DNA of 64,000 nucleotides from Clostridium porci. GTDB taxonomy: Bacteria; Bacillota; Clostridia; Lachnospirales; Lachnospiraceae. This document shows, one piece after another, positions 24,509 through 34,363 of this stretch (within the stretch, counting starts at the first letter, position 1; every line of letters begins with the position of its first letter). Position numbers and translations under genes: made by a program. The notes under the pieces are model-generated. The model was not told the origin of the DNA. It ran no database searches and saw nothing but the letters and a program-made list of their open reading frames with translations. The DNA is taken from contig NZ_VUMD01000008.1 of NCBI RefSeq assembly GCF_009696375.1, positions 124,001-188,000 of the forward strand. The letters run 5' to 3'.

Positions 24509-26326
24509 TTAGGAAGCCGGTGTAAATAAAGCCTCAAATTCCTGCTGGTTAATCTTTTCCTTCTCTATCAAAAGATCCGCGCAGGCGTGAAGCACATAAT
24601 CATATTCCTTGATAATACTCCTGGCCTTCGTATAGCATTCATCAATAATCCGTTTTACCTCGCTGTCAATGGTGTCTGCCACCTCATTGCCGTAAGATTT
24701 GGTATGTGCCAGATCGCGGCCAATGAATACCTCATTTTCATCCCCGCCATACTGGATCATGCCTACCTTGTCAGACATGCCGTACTGAGTCACCATGGCT
24801 CTTGCAATCTGGGTTGCCTGCTTTATATCCTGGGAAGCGCCGGTGGTAATATCATCAAATACCAGCTCCTCCGCAATTCTGCCGCCCAGATCCACCATAA
24901 TATGCTGCATCATACGCCCCTTTGTGTTAAAGGTCTCATCCTTCTCAGGCAACGGCATGGTATAGCCAGCTGCTCCCACACCTGTAGGAATAATAGAAAC
25001 CGTATGAACCGGCCCAACCTCAGGCAGAACATGGAACAAAATGGCGTGACCTGCCTCATGATAAGCAGTGATCCGCTTATCCTTATCAGAAATTACCTTG
25101 CTGCGCTTTTCAGCTCCGATTCCCACCTTCACAAAGGCACGGTCAATGTCACTCTGCTTAATAAATCTGCGGTTCTCCCTGGCTGACAGGATAGCGGCCT
25201 CATTCATCAGATTCTCCAGATCCGCTCCTGTAAAGCCAGAGGTGGTCTGAGCCACTCTGTGAAGATCCACATCCTCGCTGAGGGGCTTTTCCTTGGAATG
25301 AACCTTTAAAATATCCTCACGTCCTTTTACATCCGGGCGCCCTACCGCTACCTTCCGATCAAACCGTCCCGGACGGAGAATAGCCGGATCCAAAATATCC
25401 ACACGGTTAGTGGCAGCCATTACGATAATTCCTTCATTCACTCCAAAACCATCCATCTCCACCAGAAGCTGGTTTAGTGTCTGCTCTCTCTCATCATGAC
25501 CACCGCCCATACCCGTTCCTCTGCGGCGGGCAACTGCGTCAATCTCATCAATAAATACAATGCAGGGGGAATTTTTCTTGGCGTCCTCAAACAGATCCCG
25601 GACTCTGGAAGCGCCCACGCCTACAAACATTTCCACAAAGTCGGAGCCTGAGATAGAAAAGAAGGGAACCCCCGCCTCACCGGCTACCGCCTTAGCAAGA
25701 AGGGTTTTACCAGTTCCGGGAGGCCCTACCAAAAGCAGTCCCTTAGGGATTCTGGCCCCCACGCTGGTGTATTTCTGGGGATTTTTAAGGAAGTCCACTA
25801 CCTCCTCCAGCTCCTCCTTTTCTTCAACCAGCCCTGCCACATTTCCAAAATTCACCTTGCTGTCCCGGCTCATTCGAGCCCGGCTTTTTCCAAAATTCAT
25901 CATCCTGGCATTGGCTCCGCCCCCGCTGGCATTGCGGTTCATTACCATGATAATGATCACCACTACAATGATGGAAAGCGCAAAGGGCAGGATAATCGTC
26001 ACCAGATAATTCTCCTGGGGAACATCTAATACCGTATATTCCGTATTATGATCGTTTAAAAGCTTCTCCGTATCCTTTACATCTGTAACATAAAGACGCT
26101 TCACCTCGCCAGTTGCCAGCGTCACCGCCACTTCTCCCGTAGGAGTTTGAGGATTCTGGCGAATGACCGCTTCCGCCACCTGGCCATTTTCCAGCATCGC
26201 GATAAAATCCTGATTGCTGACCTTATCCGCCTGTCTTGCATAGGGCAGCCGCACTGCCGTGACGATTAAAATCAGCATCAGGAGAATAAATATAAAACCT
26301 CTGAATGTCTGCTGCTGTCTCAACAA
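24509..26326 (-). CDS. ftsH: ATP-dependent zinc metalloprotease FtsH
   Basis: This is a 605-residue membrane-bound AAA+ protease that removes damaged membrane and regulatory proteins. It has two membrane segments (about 8 to 26 and 108 to 130) around an extracytoplasmic loop. The AAA domain has Walker A GPPGTGKT, Walker B IVFIDEID and the second region of homology ([20 protein letters not shown]). The zinc site is HEAGH. The start codon is TTG after AAGGAGG; either of two adjacent TTGs may serve. It lies after tilS and hpt as in Bacillus. It is intact. Confidence 0.97.
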   Translation of the reverse strand: MLRQQQTFRGFIFILLMLILIVTAVRLPYARQADKVSNQDFIAMLENGQVAEAVIRQNPQTPTGEVAVTLATGEVKRLYVTDVKDTEKLLNDHNTEYTVLDVPQENYLVTIILPFALSIIVVVIIIMVMNRNASGGGANARMMNFGKSRARMSRDSKVNFGNVAGLVEEKEELEEVVDFLKNPQKYTSVGARIPKGLLLVGPPGTGKTLLAKAVAGEAGVPFFSISGSDFVEMFVGVGASRVRDLFEDAKKNSPCIVFIDEIDAVARRRGTGMGGGHDEREQTLNQLLVEMDGFGVNEGIIVMAATNRVDILDPAILRPGRFDRKVAVGRPDVKGREDILKVHSKEKPLSEDVDLHRVAQTTSGFTGADLENLMNEAAILSARENRRFIKQSDIDRAFVKVGIGAEKRSKVISDKDKRITAYHEAGHAILFHVLPEVGPVHTVSIIPTGVGAAGYTMPLPEKDETFNTKGRMMQHIMVDLGGRIAEELVFDDITTGASQDIKQATQIARAMVTQYGMSDKVGMIQYGGDENEVFIGRDLAHTKSYGNEVADTIDSEVKRIIDECYTKARSIIKEYDYVLHACADLLIEKEKINQQEFEALFTPAS

Positions 26327-26354
26327 ATTGCCTCCTTAGACCTTACTTTTCTGT

Positions 26355-26888
26355 TTATTTACCAACCAGCTCCACCACTCCGATATAGGGCAGGTTACGG
26401 TATTTCTGGTCATAGTCAAGACCATATCCCACCACAAATTCATCTGGTATGGTAAAGCAGGTATATTTCACTGTCACCTGCTTCTTTACCCGTCGCTCCG
26501 GCTTATCCAAAAGCGTACACAGGGTTATGCTCTTTGGCCCTCTCTGCTTGAGAACCTCAATTAAATAGGCCAGGGTTCTACCAGAATCAATGATGTCCTC
26601 CACGATGAGTACATCCTTTCCCTCCAAAGGTTCATCCAAATCCTTTACAATCCGCACCACACCGCTGGACTCCGTCCCTGCCCCATAGCTGGAAACAGAC
26701 ATAAAATCCATAGATACGGGCACAGTCAGCCTTTTTGCCAGCTCACAGGTAAAGAAAACCCCGCCCTTTAAAATACAGATAAGGTGAATCTCCCTGCCTG
26801 CATAATCCTCACTGATTTGTGCCGCTACTTCATTGATGCGTCTATCAACCTCCTCCTCTGTCAGCAATACATGAATTTTATCTGCCAT
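26355..26888 (-). CDS. hpt: Hypoxanthine phosphoribosyltransferase
   Basis: This 177-residue cytosolic enzyme joins hypoxanthine or guanine to PRPP in purine salvage. The PRPP-binding motif is VLIVEDIIDSGRTL. The C-terminal part has GYGLDYDQKYRNLPYIG, typical of HPRT. GGAGG precedes the ATG. It lies 4 bases after tilS and 28 before ftsH, an order known in Firmicutes. Confidence 0.95.
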   Translation of the reverse strand: MADKIHVLLTEEEVDRRINEVAAQISEDYAGREIHLICILKGGVFFTCELAKRLTVPVSMDFMSVSSYGAGTESSGVVRIVKDLDEPLEGKDVLIVEDIIDSGRTLAYLIEVLKQRGPKSITLCTLLDKPERRVKKQVTVKYTCFTIPDEFVVGYGLDYDQKYRNLPYIGVVELVGK

Positions 26889-26892
26889 CCTC

Positions 26893-28386
26893 TTATCCTC
26901 CGTTATTATTGTTTACTTCTTTAGCCGGGTAAATGGCGCAGGCCTCAAATATACGCTTTGTATCTGCCTCTATCTTATAGAACTGGCTGATACGGTAGCC
27001 CATAATCCACATCACATGGCTCCCATCTGCCAGAAGAGGAATCTCATCCCGCATCTGTCTGGGTATTTTTTCATCAATCATAAACCGCTTTACTGTCTTG
27101 GTTTTTCCGTCTGACAGAGTAATAAAATCCCCTGTTTGCCTGGTTCGCACCACGGGCGTATCTTTTATTTTATCATAGTCGAACCATTTCGTATACATTT
27201 TTTTCGGAAATTCTGCTCCTTTTTCACAAGAAAATATCCTGGTCTTTACCTGGGGGCATATGAAGCCGCGCTGCTTCCCCTCGAAAAAAGAGAACCCCAG
27301 GAATACCCCCTCATATTCTTTCCTGGCAGTAAGATAGTATGGAAGCTTTACCTTCCTGCCCACAGGACGCAGAAAAAGCTCCAGAACCTGCTGTACATGG
27401 CGCTCTCCCAGGTTCCTGGCATGCCCCGAAAGGGTTTTTAAAAGCTCCAGGACAATATAGGAGCGGATAATCTCCGGCTGGGCGAGGAACTCCTTTGCAG
27501 GGATCAAAATCCCCTCTGCCCCAGCGTCTCCGGCCTCCCCCAAACTCTCTGTATTCAGTTTCTGGCTCTGCCCTCCATCAAAAGAAGCCCTTACAGGTAC
27601 AGCAGGCTCTCCCCCTCTCACATAGCGTTTAATCCACAGATCGGCCTGCTCCCTCAGGTATTGATCCGCCTGGTCCGCCAGCCGTCCCAGACGCAGTATA
27701 TTTCCTACTGCGCCTTGGTTTACCTCACTCTCGATCTGGGGCAGAATCCTGCTTCGAATACGGTTACGGGTATAACAGCCTTCGCTGTTGGTAGAATCTT
27801 CCACAAAGGAAAGCCCCTTTTCGGACAGCCACTGAAGAATCTCCCCCCTTGGTTCGTCCAGCAGCGGACGGATAATTCTTCCCCTTACATAAGGGATACC
27901 TCGAAGGCCATGAAGCCCGCTTCCCCGAAACATATTATGGAGAATCGTCTCCGCCTGGTCATCCCTTTGGTGGGCCACAGCCACCCGTACCAGGCCCGGT
28001 CCTTCCTCCGGCTCTTCTTCCTCCCAGGCCGCCGCCTCCCGCTCAAAAGCCTCATACCGTAGATACCTGCCCGCTTCTTCCTCAGACATCCCTTTTTCCT
28101 CTGCCAGTTTTCTCACATCCACTCTTATGATATGACAGGGGACACCCAAGGCGGAACATAGCTCAGAAACGAATTCCGCGTCTCTGTCTGCCTCCCCCTC
28201 TCGAAGCCCGTGATGGACATGAACCGCCCGAAGGCAAAGCTTAAGGCTTGCACGCATCTCTTTTAACAGAGCTAAGAGGCAGACGGAATCTGCCCCTCCT
28301 GAAACTGCCGCAATAACCCGGTCTCCCGGCTCCAGCATATGATATTCCTTCACGGTTTTCCTGAACTTCGCTTCAAACCCTTCCAC
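26893..28386 (-). CDS. tilS: tRNA(Ile)-lysidine synthetase TilS
   Basis: TilS attaches lysine to C34 of the CAU-anticodon tRNA-Ile so that it reads AUA codons; it is essential. The N-terminal PP-loop SGGADS binds ATP; HVHHGLRE and the TilS C-terminal domain follow. The start is taken at GTG 28386 (MEGFEAKFRKTVKEYHML) because AGGTGG lies 6 bases upstream and the N-terminus fits the family; a longer form from TTG 28419 is possible. At about 497 residues it is a little longer than usual owing to an inserted linker (about 260 to 300). Confidence 0.92.
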   Translation of the reverse strand: MEGFEAKFRKTVKEYHMLEPGDRVIAAVSGGADSVCLLALLKEMRASLKLCLRAVHVHHGLREGEADRDAEFVSELCSALGVPCHIIRVDVRKLAEEKGMSEEEAGRYLRYEAFEREAAAWEEEEPEEGPGLVRVAVAHQRDDQAETILHNMFRGSGLHGLRGIPYVRGRIIRPLLDEPRGEILQWLSEKGLSFVEDSTNSEGCYTRNRIRSRILPQIESEVNQGAVGNILRLGRLADQADQYLREQADLWIKRYVRGGEPAVPVRASFDGGQSQKLNTESLGEAGDAGAEGILIPAKEFLAQPEIIRSYIVLELLKTLSGHARNLGERHVQQVLELFLRPVGRKVKLPYYLTARKEYEGVFLGFSFFEGKQRGFICPQVKTRIFSCEKGAEFPKKMYTKWFDYDKIKDTPVVRTRQTGDFITLSDGKTKTVKRFMIDEKIPRQMRDEIPLLADGSHVMWIMGYRISQFYKIEADTKRIFEACAIYPAKEVNNNNGG

Positions 28387-28508
28387 TTCATTCCACCTGC
28401 AAATACGCTTAATTACCAAGTCTCTCTTCCATAAACAGAGCTTTCCTTATATCATTCCTATACTATACCCGCATTTTCCTCTCTATGCAAGACCGGCCAG
28501 GAGAAAAT

Positions 28509-29927
28509 TCAGCTCTTTCTTCTCCACAAGCCTGCCACCAAAGCCGTCATATCATCTCTTGGGGCCGGTATGCAGGACACAGCAAACTCCAAAATCCGAT
28601 CTGCCAGCTCCTGGGGCGTCATCTCCCCCAGACTTTCCAGAAACGCTCCCATAGCCTGCTCTTTATCATCTCCTGGCAGAGCGTCCAGCACCCCGTCCGT
28701 TACCATTACAACCTGATTGCCCTCCCACAGCTTTCTGGACAGCAGCACAGGCTCCACTCCATTCATCACTCCTACAGGCACCTCCCCTGCCGCCAGTATC
28801 TCCACCCCCTCCTCACCAAGGATAAATGTAGGAACCGCTCCCAGCTTCATCACCTCAAGAACACCCGTATGAAGATCGATGCAGCTCACATCCAGAGTAG
28901 CAGGATGCTGCTCCGCCCCTGCCAGCAAAAGAACGGTATTCACCAGCTTAAGAGCCGCCCTGGTAGAAAATCCGGTTTCCAACAGCTGCTCTGTCAGCTC
29001 CACCACCTGCCTGCTCTCCCTGGAAGCAGCTTCCCCGCACCCCATACCGTCAGAAAGACTCATAACCACCTGACTTCCCTGGCTCTCACAGAAGGTATAG
29101 TTATCCCCGGAGCACTTCTCGCCCTGCCTGGGAATTCTGGACGCGCCGAACAGAATCCGGTAGCCTCCGTCCTCCAGAAAGCGCACAGTTCCATACTGCC
29201 TGGTGATAATACTCCGGCTGTCCCTGGCCGGACTCCACCTGGTTCCCTTCATCACATCGCTCATAAGCTCCGCAGCGTCTCTGGCCGTAATACACCGTCC
29301 GCCGCTTGTCCTGACTGTGAGAAAAGCTTCCTTCTGTCCATTCTCATACTGGAGCAGCAAAAGCTTTCCTACTGTCATATGATAACGCCGGAACTGCTTC
29401 TTCAATATGTATTCGTACTCCGCCGAAATATCCGTAGCCTGATCGATCTGGTGGGAAAATTCCTCTAATATCACTGCCATCTCACGAAACTGGGATATCA
29501 CCGCGTCTCTACTCTCCAGAAACCGGTTCTTCCAAGACAGGTTCATGGTAGCCCGTCCTAGGCTCCGGTTCAAATGTCCCAGATAGGCCTCCCGCTTTCT
29601 GCACCTGGTCTGAAACATCTTAGGCATGTCCTCAAAATCGATCCGTCCCTTTTGCTCAAAGGCTCTCAGAAGGTAATACAGATAATAACTATCTTCCTTT
29701 TCGCTGTCTGCATATAGGTTGCACTTACTGCAATCCTCGCACACTAAGGCAGCAGAGGACTGCAGTGCTGACAATCCATCCTCCCTGGTAAGCTGTCCCT
29801 GGCTCTCTATTTCGTCATCAAAGGCTTTGGCCAGCTGGCTTAAGGACTGAGCCATATCTCCCAGTCTTCTGGCAGTATAATAATTCACATCCGAATTAAC
29901 CGATACTTCCTTCTTCCTTGAAAACAC
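28509..29927 (-). CDS. spoIIE: SpoIIE-type PP2C phosphatase without membrane domain
   Basis: SpoIIE dephosphorylates SpoIIAA and so activates sigma-F in the forespore. The C-terminal 200 residues are a PP2C/SpoIIE phosphatase (SLSDGMGCG, then VMVTDGVLDALP). The preceding part matches the central regulatory region of SpoIIE. The usual ten-helix membrane domain is absent: the start is GTG 29927, 6 bases after GAGGAGGGA, and only about 100 bases separate it from divIC. The protein has 472 instead of 800 or more residues. The position between divIC and tilS is the standard one for spoIIE, so orthology is likely. Confidence 0.88.
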   Translation of the reverse strand: MFSRKKEVSVNSDVNYYTARRLGDMAQSLSQLAKAFDDEIESQGQLTREDGLSALQSSAALVCEDCSKCNLYADSEKEDSYYLYYLLRAFEQKGRIDFEDMPKMFQTRCRKREAYLGHLNRSLGRATMNLSWKNRFLESRDAVISQFREMAVILEEFSHQIDQATDISAEYEYILKKQFRRYHMTVGKLLLLQYENGQKEAFLTVRTSGGRCITARDAAELMSDVMKGTRWSPARDSRSIITRQYGTVRFLEDGGYRILFGASRIPRQGEKCSGDNYTFCESQGSQVVMSLSDGMGCGEAASRESRQVVELTEQLLETGFSTRAALKLVNTVLLLAGAEQHPATLDVSCIDLHTGVLEVMKLGAVPTFILGEEGVEILAAGEVPVGVMNGVEPVLLSRKLWEGNQVVMVTDGVLDALPGDDKEQAMGAFLESLGEMTPQELADRILEFAVSCIPAPRDDMTALVAGLWRRKS

Positions 29928-30033
29928 AAAAAATCCCTCCTCGCTTTGCGTAACATACAGTATACGCACCAGGAAGGGAAATAAATGTCGCTTTATGTAC
30001 TGTTTTTCTGAAAATTATTCGCCGTTTTTCGCA

Positions 30034-30351
30034 TTACCGGGAGGGCTTTAACAAAAGCTCATCCGGCTTTACTAGCCCCAACTTTTCCTTGGCTACTTCC
30101 TCGGCGTACTGCTTGGTCTTTACATATACTTTGTATTCCTGAAGCTCTTCGGTTCTTTTCTTTTCTAGGCCTACCTGGGAATTTAGATTTTCTTCCCTTA
30201 TACGGTAGCCTTCATCAGACCGCTTTAAATCAGCCCCCTTTATATTAATAGCAATGGCAAGGCACATCACAACTAAGGTAATCCCCATAATCGCCATCCG
30301 GTTTGCCCACTTGTCACGCCTTACACGCCTCGATTTTCCATAGGATTTCAT
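30034..30351 (-). CDS. divIC: Septum formation initiator, DivIC/FtsB family
   Basis: This 105-residue protein has a basic N-terminus, one membrane segment (about 20 to 38) and an extracellular coiled coil (RIREENLNSQVGLEKKRTEE), the layout of DivIC/FtsB proteins, which link FtsL and FtsQ/DivIB in the division complex. The conserved YAEEVAKEKLGLVKPDE lies near the end. It starts 3 bases after yabQ and probably shares its transcript. Confidence 0.88.
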   Translation of the reverse strand: MKSYGKSRRVRRDKWANRMAIMGITLVVMCLAIAINIKGADLKRSDEGYRIREENLNSQVGLEKKRTEELQEYKVYVKTKQYAEEVAKEKLGLVKPDELLLKPSR

Positions 30352-30354
30352 CTA

Positions 30355-30735
30355 TCACTCACCAGTTCTTCCCGACTTCTGTCTCTGCTCCTTGTCCATT
30401 GGATTCTTCTTACATTTCATTTTAAAGCATTTTCCAAGCATTTTCAAGCACTTAAAAAAAAATCTGCTGACCAGGCGGTCATATAAAAGCATGCCTCCGA
30501 ACACTCCTATAATCACATAGGCTCTGAATACTCCGTCATTTTGTTCATACAGAAGGATAAATGTCACAAAACCTGCATAAAGCCAATACAGAAAATCCTC
30601 CAGCCCTGTCCAAAAAGAGCCGTGCCTGATAATCAGACGGAATACCCGCAGCGTATCATAGGCCAGCATCAGCCAGGCCCCTGTTATCAAACTCAGCACC
30701 ATCAGCCAGCCTTCATACTGAATCCTGACGCTCAT
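30355..30735 (-). CDS. yabQ: Spore cortex biosynthesis protein YabQ
   Basis: This is a 126-residue membrane protein with about four hydrophobic segments in the first 100 residues (GWLMVLSLITGAWLMLAYD and following) and a basic tail. YabQ is needed in the mother cell for cortex formation. AAGGAGGAG lies 9 bases upstream of ATG. The position between yabP and divIC is conserved in spore formers. Confidence 0.88.
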   Translation of the reverse strand: MSVRIQYEGWLMVLSLITGAWLMLAYDTLRVFRLIIRHGSFWTGLEDFLYWLYAGFVTFILLYEQNDGVFRAYVIIGVFGGMLLYDRLVSRFFFKCLKMLGKCFKMKCKKNPMDKEQRQKSGRTGE

Positions 30736-30854
30736 ATTCTGAAACTCCTCCTTATGAACACTTAATGACTTTTAACGGACGGCATTTCATAGCTTTGCAC
30801 AACAGGTCATGATGTGCCTTTGCCGCCTCTGCCTTAAAGCTTTGCTTCCATTCA

Positions 30855-31142
30855 CTACTTAAATAAGCGTGTAAACAAGGACTCGCCTGATTTTCTCAAA
30901 GCCTCGTTAGAGCTATACACCATACTATCAATGGTTCCTTCAATATCCACCTCACCTTTTTCCAGAGTTAGACGGCTGACATGAAGCTCTTTTCCTTTAA
31001 TCGTCAAAAGCCCCATATCCGTGTCCAGAACAACGGCATTTTCATCAAAAGATACCACATCACAGATACCTGTTATATTTCCCGCAGACCGGTTCTGCAA
31101 TATAAGCTTATGCTGGCGGCTGCCTCCGATTTTTTCTTCCAT
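30855..31142 (-). CDS. yabP: Sporulation protein YabP
   Basis: This 95-residue YabP/YqfC-family protein is made in the mother cell under sigma-E and takes part in spore coat and cortex formation. It begins MEEKIGGSRQHKLILQNR and contains the conserved VVLDTDMGLLTIKGKELHV. Its Shine-Dalgarno sequence GGGGAGG lies 7 bases before ATG, inside the 3' arm of a 13-bp hairpin, so initiation may depend on that hairpin opening. Confidence 0.92.
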   Translation of the reverse strand: MEEKIGGSRQHKLILQNRSAGNITGICDVVSFDENAVVLDTDMGLLTIKGKELHVSRLTLEKGEVDIEGTIDSMVYSSNEALRKSGESLFTRLFK

Positions 31143-31149
31143 GCAAAAA

Positions 31150-31189
31150 CCTCCCCATATATCTAACCTAAGTTAAATATATGGGGAGG
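31150..31189 (-). promoter_or_regulatory. Hairpin hiding the yabP ribosome-binding site
   Basis: The perfect 13-bp stem CCTCCCCATATAT/ATATATGGGGAGG with a 14-base loop is followed by TTTTTGC and the yabP ATG (minus strand). The stem contains the whole SD sequence. The T-run also makes it a possible terminator for the upstream hup and S4 genes. Confidence 0.75.
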
Positions 31190-31224
31190 TTGGCCATTCT
31201 ATGACTTTTAATTGAACTTCAGTC

Positions 31225-31464
31225 TCAAATATAACGGTAAAGCTCCTTGACCTCATCCTTCTTCACAGTCTCCTGCACCTCCAGAACCTCCACTCTCACA
31301 GCTTTGGTCCCAAACTGAATTTCAATGATATCACCAGGCTTTACATTAAGGGATGCCTTGGCCGGCTTGTCATTCACCAGCACGCGTCCGGCATCGCAGG
31401 CCTCATTCGCTACTGTTCTGCGTTTAATTAAGCGGGAAACCTTCAGAAATTTATCCAATCTCAT
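31225..31464 (-). CDS. S4-domain RNA-binding protein (RqcP/YabO type)
   Basis: This 79-residue protein is one S4 domain: MRLDKFLKVSRLIKRRTVANE and GRVLVNDKPAKASLNVKPGD. RqcP (YabO) of Bacillus binds stalled 50S subunits and helps RqcH add alanine tails in ribosome quality control; the size and location (after hup and mazG, before yabP) agree with that protein. It starts 3 bases after the hup stop. Confidence 0.88.
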   Translation of the reverse strand: MRLDKFLKVSRLIKRRTVANEACDAGRVLVNDKPAKASLNVKPGDIIEIQFGTKAVRVEVLEVQETVKKDEVKELYRYI

Positions 31465-31467
31465 GGA

Positions 31468-31743
31468 TTATTTGTTAACCTCATCCTTTAAAGCCTTGCC
31501 AGCTTTGAATTTTGGAGTCTTGGAAGCAGCAATCACCATTGTGTCTCCGGTTTTGGGATTTCTTCCCTCTCTTGCCGCTCTCTCAGCTACCTCAAATGTA
31601 CCAAAGCCTACCAGCTGAACCTTGCCGCCTTTAACCAGTTCTTCAGATACTGCATCAGTAAAAGCTTTAACTGCCTTCTCCGCGTCTTTCTTAGAAAGCT
31701 CTGCTTTCTCCGCTACTGCTGCGATTAATTCTGTCTTGTTCAT
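31468..31743 (-). CDS. hup: DNA-binding protein HU
   Basis: This is a 91-residue histone-like nucleoid protein. The family signature [21 protein letters not shown] is present and the DNA-bending arm ends with a proline-containing loop. The start is ATG 31743 after AGGAGG. It has its own strong promoter just inside the end of mazG (TTGACA, 17 bases, TATAAA), so it is likely expressed independently of the V-ATPase operon. Confidence 0.96.
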   Translation of the reverse strand: MNKTELIAAVAEKAELSKKDAEKAVKAFTDAVSEELVKGGKVQLVGFGTFEVAERAAREGRNPKTGDTMVIAASKTPKFKAGKALKDEVNK

Positions 31744-31816
31744 CAAATTTTCCTCCTAAATATGGTCGGGGCAGGCCCCGGATTCGTTACCCTTTAATGT
31801 CTAGTGTACTTAATCA

Positions 31817-31845
31817 TTTATAGCCTTTTTACTATAATTTGTCAA
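31817..31845 (-). promoter_or_regulatory. Sigma-A-type promoter of hup
   Basis: On the minus strand TTGACA (31845-31840), a 17-base spacer and TATAAA (31822-31817) lie about 75 bases before the hup start. The -35 box contains the mazG stop codon. Confidence 0.8.
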
Positions 31846-32222
31846 GGTTTTTTGGCTTTTTCCTGCATTTTTATCTGATTCCAAAGAGCCACTCCCTCCT
31901 CCACTGAATTTACCTTCATATTTCCGAAAACATGGGGATGTCTGCGCACCATTTTCCGGCATAATCCGTCAATCACCTGGCTGATGGTAAATGCCCCCTG
32001 TTCCTCCGCTATCTGGCTGTTTAACATTACCTGAAGAAGCACGTCACCCAGCTCCTCACAGAGGTTGTCCATGTCCTTATTATCCACAGCCTCAAACACC
32101 TCTCCGGCCTCCTCGGCCAGGCATTTTTTAAGACTTTCAAAGGTCTGCTCCCTGTCCCAGGGGCAGCCATCCTCAGAACGCAGCCTGGCAATAATCCTTC
32201 GAAGATCATCAAACGTATACAT
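31842..32222 (-). CDS. mazG: MazG-type nucleoside triphosphate pyrophosphohydrolase
   Basis: This 126-residue single-domain MazG cleaves NTPs to NMP and pyrophosphate and is thought to clear abnormal nucleotides. The metal-binding EExxE and EExxD motifs are CLAEEAGEVFEA and LCEELGDVL. Its length matches one domain only, unlike the two-domain MazG or the YabN fusion of Bacillus. ATG 32222 is preferred because GGGAGAGG lies just upstream. It follows the V-ATPase D gene by 14 bases. Confidence 0.9.
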   Translation of the reverse strand: MYTFDDLRRIIARLRSEDGCPWDREQTFESLKKCLAEEAGEVFEAVDNKDMDNLCEELGDVLLQVMLNSQIAEEQGAFTISQVIDGLCRKMVRRHPHVFGNMKVNSVEEGVALWNQIKMQEKAKKP

Positions 32223-32236
32223 AGGAACCTCTCCCT

Positions 32237-32857
32237 TCACCCCCTGACCTTCGTCCTCTTAATTACCTTCAATCTGGTAAATTCCTCTCTCTCCTTTTCC
32301 TCCAGGGCATTGGAAATGGATTTACTTAACTCTGTATAATGAGGAATCGTAATATTTTTCAGGGCATTGGCCCGCTTCTGTGTTTTTTTTATGGAATTAG
32401 CCAGGCGGTAGGCAGAATTTTCCACCATAGACAGCCTTATGGTCAGCTCCTTTACTTTCTCAAAATGATATCTGGCCTCGTCCAGGGACTCGGTAGTGTT
32501 GTAAAAGCCATAAGTTAGCGTCATAGGCTGCTCTTCATGCTGCACCAGGGGAATCTCCGTTCCCATAATGCTTCTGGCTTTAATTCTTACCCGCTTATCC
32601 ACAGGTACAGAAGCGCCGATTTCCTGAACATAATGAATACCCAGCTCAATGTTAGCATTTTGAAGGGCTGCATAGGCTGCCTTAAAGGTGGTATCAATCT
32701 CCGACTGAATACCCTTGGCCTCGTCTATCAGGCTCATCAGCTCTCGAATTAAGATATTCCGCTTTTTGTCCATAAGCCCATAGCCCATATTGGCCAGTTT
32801 TAGGGAATTCCTGGCCAGTATAAGGTTGCCCTTTGTAGGAAACGTATTCGGATCCAT
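32237..32857 (-). CDS. ntpD: V-type ATP synthase subunit D
   Basis: This 206-residue subunit forms the central rotor stalk, with F, inside the A3B3 head. It has long helices at both ends, with the family opening PTKGNLILARNSLKLANMGY. It is the last V-ATPase gene of the operon, separated from ntpB by 93 non-coding bases. GGAGG precedes ATG. Confidence 0.95.
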   Translation of the reverse strand: MDPNTFPTKGNLILARNSLKLANMGYGLMDKKRNILIRELMSLIDEAKGIQSEIDTTFKAAYAALQNANIELGIHYVQEIGASVPVDKRVRIKARSIMGTEIPLVQHEEQPMTLTYGFYNTTESLDEARYHFEKVKELTIRLSMVENSAYRLANSIKKTQKRANALKNITIPHYTELSKSISNALEEKEREEFTRLKVIKRTKVRG

Positions 32858-32950
32858 TTACATCCTCCTTCATAATGCGCAGGCTGCGGCCTCTCTTGCC
32901 ACCCGCCCGCGATGCATGTCACTGGCTCTTAGCGGGCGTCTCTTGACCGC

Positions 32951-34348
32951 TTAGTGCAGTGACTCCCCCTCCTGCTCCGGCTTATAATACTGATCCAAAA
33001 TCTTAGTATCTATACGATCCAGCTCTGCTCTGGGCATCATCCCCAGCAGTCTCCAGCCGATGTCCAGAGTTTCCAGAACCGTCCGGTTCTCATGGGGAGA
33101 CTGGCCCACGAACTGCTCCTCAAAGGCCCTTCCAAACTCCAGGTACTTCTTATCAATGGGCGACAGCTCATCTTCACCAATAACAGATGCCAGGGCTCTG
33201 GCGTCTCCTACCTTGGCATAGCAGGAGAAAAGCTGATTCGCCACATCCTGGTGATCCCCTCTGGTATAGCCCTCGCCGATACCATCCTTCATAAGACGGG
33301 ACAGGGAAGGCAGCACATTAATAGGCGGATACACATTCTGGCCGTGTAACTGGCGATCCAGTACGATCTGACCCTCTGTTATATACCCGGTTAGGTCAGG
33401 AATGGGATGGGTAATATCATCGTTGGGCATGGTAAGAATCGGAATCTGGGTCACTGAGCCCGGCCTTCCTGCCACAATTCCCGCTCTCTCATAAAGCGAA
33501 GCCAAATCACTGTAGAGATAACCTGGAAAGCCCTTTCTGGAAGGAATTTCCCCCTTGGAGGAGGAAACCTCACGCATAGCCTCCGCATAGGAGGTCATAT
33601 CCGTAAGTATAACCAAAATATGCATTCCCTTTTCAAAAGCCAGATATTCCGCTAAGGTCAGGGCTATCTTCGGCGTAATCAAACGCTCTACCACCGGATC
33701 ATTTGCCAGATTTACAAACATGGCCACATGCTCCGACACACCGCTCTCCTCAAAGGTTCTTCGGAAAAAATCAGCCACATCATACTTAACGCCCATCGCC
33801 CCAAATACGATGGCAAACTTCTCGTCGGAATGTTCCCCCAGGGAAGCCTGCTGTACAATCTGGGCGGCCAACTGGTCATGGGGAAGGCCGTTTCCTGAGA
33901 AAATCGGCAGCTTCTGCCCCCGTATCAACGTAGTCAGTCCGTCGATGGCGGAGATACCGGTTCTGATATAATCCCTTGGGTACTCTCTTGTCACCGGGTT
34001 TAGGGGCTTTCCATTAATATCCAGCTTCACATCGGATATAATATCCCCCAGCTCATCTATAGGCTGTCCGATACCATTGAAGGTTCGGCCCAGCATTTCC
34101 TCCGATACCTGAATTTCCATGGGATGCCCCGTAAGCCTTGTATGGGTATTTCTCAACGCCATGCCTTCCGTACCCTCAAAGACCTGTATGATAGCCTTAT
34201 CACCGTAAATTTCAATAATACGTCCGATTTTTTGGACATTGCCCCCTACAGTCATCTCCACAATCTCGTCATAAGCCCCATTCTGAACGCCCTCCAGGAC
34301 GACCAAAGGGCCATTGATCTCACTTAAACCAAGATATTCTATTGCCAT
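32951..34348 (-). CDS. ntpB: V-type ATP synthase subunit B
   Basis: This 465-residue non-catalytic regulatory subunit of the A3B3 hexamer has the conserved [20 protein letters not shown] stretch in place of a true P-loop, and [15 protein letters not shown]. It starts 15 bases after ntpA. It is intact. Confidence 0.97.
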   Translation of the reverse strand: MAIEYLGLSEINGPLVVLEGVQNGAYDEIVEMTVGGNVQKIGRIIEIYGDKAIIQVFEGTEGMALRNTHTRLTGHPMEIQVSEEMLGRTFNGIGQPIDELGDIISDVKLDINGKPLNPVTREYPRDYIRTGISAIDGLTTLIRGQKLPIFSGNGLPHDQLAAQIVQQASLGEHSDEKFAIVFGAMGVKYDVADFFRRTFEESGVSEHVAMFVNLANDPVVERLITPKIALTLAEYLAFEKGMHILVILTDMTSYAEAMREVSSSKGEIPSRKGFPGYLYSDLASLYERAGIVAGRPGSVTQIPILTMPNDDITHPIPDLTGYITEGQIVLDRQLHGQNVYPPINVLPSLSRLMKDGIGEGYTRGDHQDVANQLFSCYAKVGDARALASVIGEDELSPIDKKYLEFGRAFEEQFVGQSPHENRTVLETLDIGWRLLGMMPRAELDRIDTKILDQYYKPEQEGESLH

Positions 34349-34363
34349 GCGTCCGTCCCTCCT

